This document shows, in pieces, positions 20,576-31,270 of a stretch of 37,347 nt of DNA (position 1 is the stretch's first letter; the number at the start of each line of letters is the position of its first letter). The stretch comes from Byssothecium circinans (taxonomy: Eukaryota; Ascomycota; Dothideomycetes; Pleosporales; Massarinaceae), in NCBI GenBank assembly GCA_010015675.1, contig ML976999.1:52839-90185 (forward strand), written 5' to 3'. Below the pieces are notes generated by a model. It was not told the origin of the DNA. It saw only the letters and a program-made list of their open reading frames with translations, and made no database searches. The translations under genes were made by a program, and so were the position numbers.

Positions 20576-22874
20576 ATGCTTCTCGCCCTCCCCCTCCTCC
20601 TAGCCAGCGTGCCCTTCGCGCACTCCCAGCTCCCCATCGGCGCCGAGTTCAAATGCCACAAATCCTCCCAAAAATGGACCGATGAATCCTGGGCGCAGGC
20701 AAAAAAGAACGTCGAGAAAAACGGCCATTGCCTCTACTACGAGACCGGCGAACCCGGCTTCGACGTCTCGACCTGCGGTTCGCAATGCGGGAAAGGCGTC
20801 GAAGCCAGCGGCTGCATGGCCAGCGGGACCGAAGGCTTCCCCGGGCCCGACGGCCGCTGCTTCTACCCTGGGAAATGCATCTGTCCGAAAGACGTCGAGT
20901 GGGTGGGCGACCTCATAGCCGACATTGTACAAGGATTGAATGAGTTTTTCCAGAATATTGTGGATGCGTTTGTTTGTGGGGGGATTCTGGATGCTATTCT
21001 TATGACGGTGGATATTGGACTGTCGTTGATTCCAGGGGGTGCCTTTGCGAGTGCGGCGATGCGGACGGGGATTAGGGTTGCGAAGAGTGTGTCCGAGGCG
21101 GGGAGTGATAGGTCAGCATTTGAGGAGTGGTTTGGGGCGCAGTGTGGATCGAAACCTTCTGGTGAGCTAAGTTTCTGTTGATAAGTGTGAGAGGTTTTGC
21201 TAATGCGGTGGGTAGATGTTGATAAGGTGTGGAAAGAGTGGACGGGGGTGCCCGACTCGGAGCTACCGTCTTTTCCAGGGGGTGAGTGTTTGAAGAGCAA
21301 GAAGAAGAAGGGGTGTAAGAGCAAGCCTTCGGAAGATGACGATAAGAAAGAAGAAGAGAGGAGAAAGAAGCAATTTGAGGAGGATAGGAACAAGACTAGC
21401 AAGAAGCCTACCTCGAAGCCTACCACGAATCCACAGACAAAGACAACGCAGCAAACTACAACCAAAGCTAGCACGGCTTCAGAGACCAAGACAACCCCAA
21501 AGACTTCCACCAAGGCTACCACCGCTCCAGAGACCAAGACAACCCAAAAGTCTTCGACCAAACTCACTGCTACAGATACCAAGACGACCCCCAACGCAAG
21601 CACCAAGACTGCCCCTACTCCAGACACTAAGACGACCTCGAAGGCTACGACCAAGGCTACTACCGCTCCAGAGACCAAGACAACGCAGAAGACTACCACG
21701 CAGGCCACCACTACCCCGGACGAGACAAACCACCGGTCCAACAAAACGCTGACCGCGACATCACGAACCACTGGAAAGACAGATAGTACTACCGCCACTA
21801 CCCTCACTTCTCTCCGTAGCAGCGCATCAGCATGCACCCGTACCCCCAAAACCAAACGAAGCATTCCCACTTTAACCCCTCAGCTTCTTCACAAGCGCGC
21901 CAACCGCAAACCATTCGAGTGCATATACGACGACGAAGAGTACGAGCCCGGAAACCCACCTGAGGGCGCCGTGCAAGACGACGACGCCAAAAACCCGCTA
22001 GGCTGTTACACCTGCGGCAAAACAGGTCGAAAGCGCAATTTCCTCGGCATGCAGACAGTGAACGCACATCAGTTTGGTTTCGGAGCCGAAGGCCGCGTTG
22101 TGCAAGCGTGGCTCCCGACGGGCCAGGAGGTCGCGGTCAAGCAATCGACGTCTGCGGAACAGTCCAAGAAAATGGTAGAGATCCAGACGAGTCTTTCCAG
22201 CAAGAGCGAGAAGATCGCCAAGGTGTTTTTCTCCTGCAATGAGTATGCTGAGCACTGGACGGTGATGGAGTATTTCCCTAGCGGATCGCTGATGAGTCGG
22301 ATTGAGAGTGGGGTGCTGGAGGGGAATGAGGGGGCGATCAAGAAGGTTATGGATCAAGTTTTGGAGGGGATTGCGTTTATGCATAGTGAGGGTTATGCGC
22401 ATACGGATATTAAAGCGGATAACTTTATGATGAATGGGGATGTGGTGAAGGTTATTGATCTTGATGGAGCTACTCAAGACAAGAAGCAAACAGCGTTCGG
22501 CAAGGACTCATATCTCAGCCCGGGTAAGTCAGGCTTCCAATTTGATGTTCAATTGCTGATTAGGCGTAGAAGCAAAGCAGGGCAAGGACACGGATCCCAA
22601 AGCGAATGATGTGTGGGCGTTGGGCATGATGCACGTGGACGTGGCGAGGAAGGGAAAGGCATGGGCTGATGCCATGGCCCCTGAAGCGAAATCTCTATGG
22701 CAGGCGAAAAGCAAGAGCATCAGGGTCGACGAGTGCAAGAAGCTGTGGAAGGAGTTTTCGAGGCAGCATTGCGAGCTTCTGGCGGATGTGTTTGTGGAGG
22801 AGAAGGATCGGATTGATGCTGCAAAGTTTCGAGATACGCTTAAGCGCATCCCGCTTTTTGGGGAGTGTGACTAG
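20576..22874 (+). CDS. Secreted protein with Cys-rich head, Thr-rich repeat stalk and protein-kinase domain
   Basis: Three exons, 20576-21161, 21216-22523 and 22570-22874, with introns of 54 and 46 bp; 732 residues. Residues 1-18 are a signal peptide. Residues 19-190 hold ten cysteines (27, 52, 67, 71, 80, 95, 101, 103, 134, 190) and a Gly-rich hydrophobic stretch at about 134-166. A Lys/Glu-rich segment and a Thr/Lys-rich stalk (about 255-395) follow, the latter with a 16-residue repeat. At 419-424 LLHKRA is a Kex2-type dibasic site. Residues about 480-715 are a protein kinase: Gly loop GFGAEGRVV (483-491), VAVK Lys504, catalytic loop HTDIKADN (His591, Asp593, Asn598), metal-site Asp610 in VIDLDGA, SPE (630-632) and DVWALG. 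All canonical catalytic residues are present, with HTD replacing HRD and DLD replacing DFG. It could be an active extracellular or secretory-pathway kinase. The substrate is unknown, and I do not recognise the head domain. Confidence 0.88.
21482..21718 (+). repeat. Coding minisatellite, five units of about 48 bp
   Basis: Five units start at 21482, 21530, 21575, 21623 and 21671 (48, 45, 48, 48, 48 bp). Each encodes a variant of [ED]TKTT-x-K-x-x-T-K-A-T-T-A-P in the Thr-rich stalk. Such in-frame repeats commonly vary in copy number between isolates. Confidence 0.8.
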
Positions 22875-23508
22875 TAGTGTTACTTTTTCATGTCAACGGC
22901 CGGCGAGTATCGAGTATAGTGTTTTGGCAAAGGCGTTGTGGGAACAGGACGGGTCGAGGTGAAAGGGGTGGAGGTTGGGATACTTCCGACGCTGGCGACT
23001 CCTATTTCGAGACAGTTGTGAATGGGAAACCCAAATGATGAATCCTGCATTTGTACGAGACAGGCGTTGAAATGAGTACTGGTACTGGTCGTAAGCAGTG
23101 GTGGTGACGCATATTAGGGCGGATAGATCATAGATGGGAGTCGGGCAGATTCTCTCCCGACGCCGTCCGATCTTCGACCGCCACATGACGGCGTGAAGGC
23201 TTAAGTCCGCCGCCTCCCCCAAACCCCATTCCCGTCAACGATTCGATTCTCCGTAATTCCCTCCCGCCTGTATAAAACACGTCGCAGCAACCGGTGGTGC
23301 TCGGGTCGCGATACCTGAGGCTCCACCACCATTCACTCCCACCGTGTCTCCATCACCCTTCGCCCCGCTGCATTTGCTGCGGAGATATATTCACGCGCAT
23401 CCGAACACACGACGCGCATTATACAAGACAGTGGGCTTTGGGGGCGCGAGTTACGCCACCTTGACACTATCAACGCCCATCAGGATCGAGGGCAGAGACC
23501 AGAGCAGC
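22875..23508. promoter_or_regulatory. Intergenic and 5' leader of the phospholipase gene
   Basis: TATAAAA at 23271-23277 is the only good TATA box. No ATG in any frame occurs between about 23300 and the start codon at 23509, giving an AUG-less leader of about 200 nt. The last 165 nt are open in frame with the gene and encode an Arg-rich, non-acidic segment (see findings). Confidence 0.5.
23271..23277 (+). promoter_or_regulatory. TATA box of the Cld1-like gene
   Basis: TATAAAA in a GC-rich context, 238 bp before the first ATG. Confidence 0.5.
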
Positions 23509-25177
23509 ATGGCGGCACAGGGCGAGGAAGGCGATGTGAGGAGCAGGACGCAGCAGAGCCCGCTGGCATCGCAGAGGGCAAACGCGCAAGCGCAGCAGCA
23601 GGGCCGGTTTGAGAAATGGTTTCCGCTAGGCGCAAAGGACGGGTTTAGCCAGTGGGTGAGTAGACGTCGAGATCGATGCATGATGGTTTGTGGCTGACAG
23701 TGAGCAGTGGGCGGGCACATCACCCATGGCAACCGAGCATCGCGTTCTCGCCTTCATTCCATACCTCCAAAAACCTCCAACCCATACACAGACGGGCTCT
23801 GCGCCGGTATCTGCGACGCCGTCCGCCGCCGACCTGGTTGCCCCGCCAAAGTCGCCCGAGGCGCATACCACCACCACATCGCTCACCGACCCCTACGGCC
23901 CGCGGAGATGGAACTCGGAGATGGTCGCGCTAAGTGGCAAGGGACGCGCATTGAACGAGTTCTCGGTGGAGAGGGTCGGCGAGGAGGTCGAGGACACATT
24001 GGTCATGCTTCACGGTTATGGCGCTGGACTCGGCTTTTTCTATCGCAACTTTGAGGCGCTTTCGCGAGCGGAGGGCTGGAAGATATACGCTCTGGACCTA
24101 CTGGGCATGGGACGAAGTACACGGCCACAGTTCAAGATTCACGCGAAAGACCGGGAGGGCAAGATCACCGAGGCGGAGAACTGGTTCATCGATGCGCTGG
24201 AGGAGTGGCGGATCAAGCGTGGGCTGGAACGCTTCACATTGCTCGGCCATTCCCTAGGAGGATATCTCGCCACCGCCTATGCGCTGAAATATCCCGGAAG
24301 GCTGAACAAGCTCATTCTCGCATCGCCCGTAGGCATTCCCGAGGACCCGTACGCAGTCAATGAAGAGCTTCCGGAGCCGCAAGACTCGACCATGGCCAAC
24401 GAATTCACCCAAGACGCTGCCGGCAACCAGGCCGACAACAACAACTTCATGCGCCAGCGCGACCGAGCCGCCGATTCCAAAGCCGACAAGAAAGATCCGC
24501 CCCGACGACGCCTTCCCGGCTGGGTGTCCTACCTCTGGGAAGCCAACGTGGTTTCGCCTTTTGCGCTCGTGCGGTGGAGTGGACCGTTGGGTCCGCGTCT
24601 CGTGTCGGGCTGGACATCACGTCGCTTCTCCCAACTCCCCGAAGAAGAATCGCAGGCGCTGCACGACTACTCGTACTCCATCTTCCGCCAACGCGGAAGT
24701 TCGGAATACGCCCTCTCTTACCTGCTCGCCCCCGGTGCATTCGCTCGGAGTCCTCTGATCCGGCGAATTCAAGGCGTAGGCAGGCAGTGGATACAAGCAC
24801 ACGACGGGCCGACTGTCGACGGGGACACACCACCCAAGAAATGTCGAGAGTCAAAGTCTACCCCCGCTTCCATCCCTTCAAAACCACCTCCCAACGAAGG
24901 CCAGCGCGAAAACGGAGTCCCCGTCGTTCTCATGTACGGCGAGCACGACTGGATGGACGTGGCCGGCGGCTTCGCAGCGGAAGAAAAGATCAAGCAGGAG
25001 AGGAAGCGCATCTTGGCGCATGCCTCGGCCGAAGAAAGGGAAAAGGATCAAGGCGATGCAAGGGTCATCATTATCGAGAAAGCGGGGCATCACGTTTATC
25101 TGGACGGGTGGGAGCAGTTCAATCGTGTCATGTTGGACGAGATGAAGGACGTGAGGAGAAGAAGGGATGCACGGTGA
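23509..25177 (+). CDS. Alpha/beta-hydrolase of the Cld1/ABHD4-ABHD5 type, probable mitochondrial phospholipase
   Basis: Two exons, 23509-23655 and 23708-25177, with a 52-bp phase-0 intron that begins GTGAGT, has a CTGAC branch and ends GCAG; 538 residues. The splice creates FSQWWAGTSP, the typical N-terminal segment of this family. Hydrolase features follow in order: oxyanion-side HGYGAG (151-156), nucleophile elbow GHSLGG with Ser231, ALKYPGRLNKLILASPVGI, an Asp in MYGEHDWMD, and the HHVYLD motif (first His 510), which is both the catalytic His region and the H(X4)D signature of ABHD4/5 and yeast Cld1. Yeast Cld1 deacylates cardiolipin in mitochondria. The protein is longer than Cld1, mainly through Pro-rich and charged insertions (about residues 78-110 and 285-330). 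No presequence is present from this ATG. The product call is strong at family level, less so for cardiolipin specificity. Confidence 0.9.
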
Positions 25178-26784
25178 GGGAGGATGCAGTTGATGGTTTC
25201 TTTTACGCATGATGGGCCAGGGAAAGAGATAATTATTAAGCGTTTCTTTGAGGTTGGAAACCTAATGGACATAGACACGGCAAGGGGCACTAATCAGGTA
25301 TACGCATTTCTTGGGTAAAGGTTCGGGCACACCGCATTAGATCGTGCATGTAGAGGTTTCGCCATCTACTTCCATAACAGGACAGGTACTAGAATTTTTA
25401 CATCTTTCCCATTATTGCAGCCGCGCTAGCTCGCCCCTCATCATAGATACTACGTTGTGACCTAGTAGGAGACACCTCCGATCCGTACCACACCTCTCAC
25501 GTGGACTATCTAAGTATCACAGGATACCTGGGAGATTGAGTTCCTTACCACACTCGATCTTCGTATTCCATATACAATAGCGAGGCTAGTATCGGCCCTG
25601 GCGAATCAAGGCGAGGAGAAGCTGAGCTTGTCGTGCTTGTCGTGCTTGTGTTAATTTAACTGCAAGCCGCAAACACACGAGCGTAACTAGTAGGTGGCTT
25701 TACTAGCAGACTAGGTTGTATACGGCGAAGTGTTCCTTCCTTCTGGACTACCAGGCGGTAGATAAACATCCTCGGTGGGCGCAAGTGCCGTGCAGGATTG
25801 CCCAAGGTACCGGTAGTGTTGAGGAAGTAGCGTTGTGCCACTGCACCGCCCCACCTTCTCCACGCAGCGCTGCAAGGGACCAAATTCACGCGCATGTACA
25901 CTGTATGTGAAGCTTCATTTTCAACAGCTGTTCGATGAGCTGTAAGTTTCATGCATACTACGCGTGGCCGCTGCACGCCACACGCACTCCAGGTACGACC
26001 CGATAACTGTGACACAGTATAAGGGAGCCTCTTCTTGCTCTCGAAACTATGACAGATTTCTTTGTACACGTCCTAGACCCTGAGACCCTAGAGAAAATCC
26101 TTCTGATTGGCCATACAGTTCCTTCTTGCCACATAATCTCGGACTATGTGCATACCGACATCCTTCCTTCTCCTCCCTTTGATGCCGAATTTGCTTGAAC
26201 TAAGCATGTAGGATGCTCGCCATTGGGCCAAAGCTCGACGGGAACTTTCGTATCCTCCGACCGAAGACATACATCACAAGAGAAAGCAACAGGATCGCAT
26301 ACGCTAGTTTAACTAGCTTGCCGTAGGCGGTACGCTATCCCTGGCTCTGGAACTACTTCGTAATATACGTCGAGATCAAGCAAGCGATGACGTTTCGAAT
26401 CACGAAGATGAGCGTGGTTGTTTTTCTGGCGATCTAAGAGATACTTAGCACAAATGAATGACAAATCACAGTGGATCATAGAGGTCCTACACTACCTAAG
26501 TCTGTATGCTGTTCTGTCATCGATAATGAACCTTCTATCTCTCAACGATGCTATCCGGTGCCAACATTCATGGTAACCCTATGGGCAGAGCGAGTCGGCC
26601 ATCCTCCCTGCTAGTGGTGGCGATGGCCGTTCTCTGCCCATTGTTGCTGCAGACAATCAAATCACGGTAAACCCATTGTATACTGTGTAGAGTTCTCTTT
26701 AATATGCATTCATATTTGACTATACTATTCGTTCACTGGAACAATAATCGAATAAAGTATTGTTTATCGCCAAGAATATCCTTC
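25178..26784. other. Intergenic, 1.6 kb without a supported gene
   Basis: Frames of up to 137 codons (25656-26069, minus) have no recognisable motif or coding-like composition. A short repeat of CTTGTCGTG lies near 25626-25649. Nothing else noted. Confidence 0.5.
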
Positions 26785-27225
26785 TTACGCTGGCACCACA
26801 TCGCCGTTCGCATCCAACACTCCAACCGGTCCTCCGGCGGTGCACGCGGCAACGGGCTTTCCACTGCCCAAAACGCTAATCTCGTTTGGAGGAATTTCGT
26901 TCGCGCATTGGCCATTGGATTGGCATACGCCGGTTGAGCCACCGACTGAGCATGCTACGCCCTGGTTGCCGAAGACATCGTTGCCTTCGCCGGTAATGAA
27001 CGAATTGAAGCTCGATTTGCCGCCACGCTGGGGCATAGGGTCTAGAAAAGGAGGTTATTAGCTTGCTGTTGGATGAGTGCGTGGAGTGGGAGTGGAAGAA
27101 AATGGCCTGTGAATGTATAGATAGAGTGCAGGAGATCGATCGTTTTATAGAAGAGAAAATAACTTACTGGCCAAGACTACTCCGGCGGCGAGCGCGAAGA
27201 ATGAGATGATGGAAGTAGAGCGCAT
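26785..27225 (-). CDS. Small secreted four-cysteine protein (candidate effector)
   Basis: Two exons, 27225-27168 and 27041-26785, with a 126-bp intron that begins GTAAGT, has a GCTAAT branch and ends TTCTAG; 104 residues. Exon 1 encodes almost exactly the signal peptide (MRSTSIISFFALAAGVVLA); cleavage is likely near A19-N20. The mature part of about 85 residues is Gly- and Asn-rich with four cysteines at 50, 59, 65 and 86 (VACSVGGSTGVCQSNGQC, then AACTAGG), enough for two disulfides. There is no GPI tail and no transmembrane segment. Size, secretion and cysteines are those of fungal candidate effectors or small wall proteins, but no specific family is recognised and host interaction is unproven. 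Confidence 0.8.
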
Positions 27226-27267
27226 TTTGACTTGTTTGATCTTGGAAGAAGAGTGTGGTGGGATGTG

Positions 27268-27309
27268 TTGGTCGAAAAAGGTTGGTCGAAAAAGGTTGGT
27301 CGAAAAAGG
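27268..27309. repeat. 14-bp tandem repeat, three copies, in the 5' leader of the secreted protein gene
   Basis: The unit TTGGTCGAAAAAGG occurs three times perfectly in tandem, 43-84 bp upstream of the ATG at 27225. A related GAAAAAGGTCGA follows. Confidence 0.85.
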
Positions 27310-28425
27310 TTATGATTTGCAAGAAAAAGGTCGAGAAGAATGTATAGATGCTGTAATGATCGATCGATGCCTGCGATGATGATTTAGAAAACCCTAAGGA
27401 ACCTATTCTACTTATACAAGAATGCCTGAAGTCGGCCCTAAATCCTTGCCTTAGGCTCAAACGCTGCATGTTTTGCAGTCCTGCACAACGGTGCCAAGAA
27501 ACCACTGAAACATTCCCCTCCGTGGTGTCCCCTAACTTAAAGCGAAGCGTGTCTTTGTCTAGAGTCGGTCTCAAGGTACAGATCTGGAAATTCTCAATTC
27601 TTGGCATCAAGATAAACGTCTGACGCCGCCAAGGGGTCGCGATCACACGTTTCAACGATCTTGACGATTCCATGCCGCGGTTGAGCAGAGACTACCACAG
27701 TATGCATTCGGAAGCACTGACGTTTCTGTGTGCCAAATTCGCGCATATGTTGACCAACTTTGGGATAATGATTAGGGATAGTGCCACTGGCGCTGCCAAA
27801 ACACGTCCACCGCTCCCTCAACTATAGTGGTCTCGCTGTTCGGAGTACCCTGGCATGCCTTTACCAGTTTAAGTTGCGACCGATTGTCATAGGAACGTGG
27901 TTTCTACGGCTCGGAGGATATGCTAGTATTCGTATATCTATCATGCTATTGTTTGGGTGCAGGACCCTGGGCCATGTAGGTAGCAAAAGTAATACACAGC
28001 GTACGGCCCGATGCAGAAAGCTCGGGCCGTGCGATGGTCTGGCAGTCGAGGCCCTCGGGGTCTTACCTAAACTGCATCGGAAACGCATCCGCAGCTTGCA
28101 TCCGGCACTGTGACAGGCGGATGGCAGCCGCCGCTAACCTTTACGTGACTCTAGAAGCCTCAGATCCCGTCATGTCATCCCATCTCCGTTACATGTCGTC
28201 GCAAATGGAGTAGCATGGGACCTGAGTTCCGTTGCCTGACGTTAATCAATAGTTTCGGCAAGTTTTGAAATTCTGCGGGGTTTTTGCAAGGGTCATGGCT
28301 CTGCAAACAGTGTCTCAACCAGTCGGAATCAATAGCGAGAGGCGTTATAGGTACTATGTAGAGCCGGGATCCTTCTCACTTCTTCTTACACAGTAGAATC
28401 GGTGGCAAATTGTTCTCCTTTATTT

Positions 28426-28606
28426 TCAAAGGCCGAAAAAACTCATTGCCTGCAGATCGGTATTAGGCTTCTTCTGCATTTCACGAAGGCAATACTCACC
28501 ATCTACTTCGTCCATGTATACATCGAGGCAGCATAGCTTAATAAATCCTTCCTCGGTGTCATAACACACTTCGAACTTTGTTCGCAAATGCACGGAAGAC
28601 GATCAG
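28426..28606 (-). pseudogene. Coding-like relic of about 55 codons
   Basis: The minus strand reads FEVCYDTEEGFIKLCCLDVY, then MDEVDGEYCLREMQKKPN, then a stop. The composition is protein-like, but a stop lies about 8 codons upstream of this stretch, and no ATG or partner exon was found. It may be the last exon of a decayed gene. Family not recognised. Confidence 0.25.
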
Positions 28607-29245
28607 TAAGCCTCTTGCCTCTTCTGGATCAGCGACTTTTCTTTTCTTGAAGGTTGCTCAGGGAAGGCTCATTAATGGACCATTTAGGGTACAAGAGAGA
28701 GCAATCTAAGCCCTCTCCGCTCATTGATCTCCACCATTGTATTTGCTGCGTCTTGCAACTGTGTACCTTTGATCTTCCCCTACTGTTCAGCTTCTCCATT
28801 TGCACTTGCGCTTGGACCCTTGGAGCGTGTATGTCTTCTTTCTTGTTGCTCTTGCGTATTGGTATTGCCTGACAGGGTTCCTATGTGCCTGTGTATTGTT
28901 ACATGGTTCGCCACCAAAGTCAGCGATAACAGCACCCGTTATTATCCAAATTCGCGGGCGCGATGCTCTATTGTAATGTGCATTATCAATCGTGGCATGC
29001 CTCACGTCTGGGACTCGAATCGTACAATAGATGACTCCTTTCTTTTCGGTGGCTCGATGTGAAACGTCGCAAACGTTGTTGATGTCACGTAATGGGTCGG
29101 CCAAGAAGCCCATCGACGATTGTGTTGTCGGATGATGACTATAGCGCGGTAAGGTAGGTATCACGATTGGGTGGCTGATCGCTCCGTCTGAACAGCAACA
29201 AAACTGCAACCCACTGTATCTGGACTTTTGAACTGGCGCCTCATC

Positions 29246-29881
29246 TCACTTACTCCATTGCTCAAACAACGTCTCACTCCCCTCAACAAGCCCCTCCAAG
29301 CTCGCCCTCACACTCCTAATAATATACCGACTCCCTATCTCCGGCCGTCCCCCAACTCCCAACCCCATGATGTCACTCCTACCCTTCTCATCCCGATAAT
29401 GGCTAAACAACGGTGGTTGCACAGTCACACATTCCAACTTCCTGTCCAAGCCATTATCGTCGCCCTTCACCAGCCCAGCACAGTAATCCGAAAGCGCGAA
29501 ATCAAACCCTTTGGTGAGATCCCGGACTCCGAGCTCGAATAAGATCCTGCGGGCGCCGCGCTGGGTGACCGCGTAGGCAAGCGTGCAGAGTGTATTGTTA
29601 GATGTGCGATGGTACACGCGGGCATAGGGTGGATAGAGTGTTGCGATGGGGTCGGGGGGCGAGGATTCGCGCACGCGCACGTATTTTGGAGAGGGCACCG
29701 TTAAATCATCCAGGAGCATGACGCGATCTGGAGCGACTGGAGAAGGTGGCGGTAAGTCGGCGGCGGGAATTTGCATCGGGCGTTTCGATTTCTTTTCCCA
29801 GCGCGTCGGCTGTTTGCCAAATCTCTGCATCCGGGCATAGCTGCACGAAACCGCGGCTGAAACCGAGTAGGAACCAATCAA
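29246..29881 (-). pseudogene. GT25-family glycosyltransferase, 3' part only
   Basis: The 211-codon frame matches the C-terminal half of fungal family-25 glycosyltransferases. It contains YPPYARVYHRTSNNTLCTLA, YAVTQRGARRILFELGV, a [DE]-rich DFALSDYC segment, and LECVTVQPPLFSHYR followed by KGRSDI. These enzymes transfer galactose or glucose in the secretory pathway. The N-terminal nucleotide-sugar half is absent. The frame has no ATG until residue 18, and upstream it runs into an (AATC)n microsatellite and unrelated DNA. An acceptor-like TTTCAG lies near its start, so it could be the last exon of a gene whose earlier exons were lost. The remaining frame has no stop or frameshift, which suggests recent truncation or an undetected upstream exon. 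Confidence 0.6.
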
Positions 29882-29896
29882 TCAATCAATCAATCA
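29876..29896. repeat. (AATC)n microsatellite, about five units
   Basis: It lies exactly where the GT25 coding similarity breaks off. Confidence 0.85.
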
Positions 29897-31270
29897 GGAA
29901 AACGAGCACCTTAATAACTACTTTAGTGCCGATACGCGCAGAGCTGCTAGTGTTGTACACTCAATCATTAACTTAGTCGCGCTGTTTGTTTCGTGAGTCA
30001 TCTAGGAATTGGCTTAGATTGATGAAGCGCGACACGTTAACGTTACTCCATAAACCTGTACGACGTTCGAACAAGCCTTCAGACCCGCAAATATGCCAAC
30101 GTTCCTTGAAGATCTGGGTTCCTTGAAGATCTGGGTTCCTAGTGGAAGTCTACTCGGAGATATAGGATACTGTGAGAAAATCCGCTCGGAGGTCCAAGGT
30201 TTTGGGGAAAATAAGATCCTGGGAGATGCAGTCTCCCATTAGATAATCTCCTCGTAAATCTAGGCTCTCATGAGATCTCTCCTGTGCGCCCTGAATGAGC
30301 AGGAGATCACTCCCTTGAGCTTCTAGCTACCAGAAGCGTGTTTCTTCGAGGAGCTGGCAAAATTATGCGATTACGCACCAAATCCAGCACTTGAAGGGTA
30401 AGGTAATATTAATTTTGCTGTTCGGGTGAACACTGTAAAATAGACCTGCTCTTGTCGGCCAGTATATTTTCTCTATCTATTTCTGTACAGTGAGCTCACT
30501 CGTCTCACCTCTGAAAAGTCAGCTACTGTGTTTGCGACCTTTACTAGACTTGAAGACGCAGCAGTGAATGCCCGCGCTCCATCTGAAGACCACCAACATC
30601 CTTTTCCATGTCCTTTCAGGAATGACTGAGCAAGTCCCAATCATTAGTCTCGCGGGGTACTACAGAAGATGACAACAAGTCACCGCCACTACTGTGTGAC
30701 CTACGCTAGGCGAGACTGACGTTTTGTACTCATACAAACATTTCAATGCAGTGCAACCGAGACGGAATGCCTAACAACATGTGTGTTGAACGATGACGAC
30801 AAGGTTTCAGACCATGCACTCAGTCGGGGGAACCTACTAGCTGGGATAGCATCCCTTCCATAGAATCCTCGTCCATTTCCCATGCCTCTCTGTCCTTGAT
30901 TACAGACTACATAGGTAACGCTGTGCAAGGTGGAATGACGATGACGTGTTCGGCGCTAACTGGTTTCTTATCGGTATCGGTAAGCTTGGTGCGGAGAATC
31001 GCTCGCTCGAGATTCTTCTCGAAGTTATGTAGAATAAGTATATAACGTAGTCTAATAGCTGTCGGCAACAGATGACATGTTAATCAGCGCCATAGAGAAG
31101 GACAGGTCAAACGGAAAGGGCAAAGAGTCGGGACGAGAATCGACCAACTGCAAATCTAATCTTACGCCCCGAGCAAAGGTATGACCTACATTTCCATCGC
31201 CGATGCAACGAATACACCTTAGCTCCAGTCTGATACCAGCAATAGTTGCTTCCCCCGATCTTGGACGAGA
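29897..31270. other. Intergenic, 1.4 kb without a supported gene
   Basis: Contains a 17-bp tandem duplication (30101-30140). No trace of the missing GT25 N-terminal half was found on the minus strand. Confidence 0.45.
30101..30140. repeat. 17-bp tandem repeat, 2.3 copies
   Basis: GTTCCTTGAAGATCTGG is repeated at 30101-30117 and 30118-30134, with a partial third copy. Confidence 0.85.

Larger units (their letters stand above)
27226..29245. other. Intergenic, 2 kb with a 14-bp repeat and one possible exon relic
   Basis: It contains the leader of the small secreted protein, with a TATAAG at 27411-27416 and the repeat at 27268-27309, and a coding-like fragment at 28426-28606. Otherwise no supported gene. 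Confidence 0.45.

Noticed and set aside
20863..21870. 335-codon open frame on the minus strand
   Set aside because: It is the antisense of the secreted kinase gene; its Val/Leu-rich repeats are the mirror of the Thr/Lys stalk.
24574..25212. Several overlapping frames of 60-212 codons within the phospholipase gene
   Set aside because: Shadow frames in GC-rich coding DNA; the hydrolase motifs all lie in the frame annotated.
25656..26069. 137-codon minus-strand frame
   Set aside because: No motif, irregular composition and no splice partner; treated as chance.
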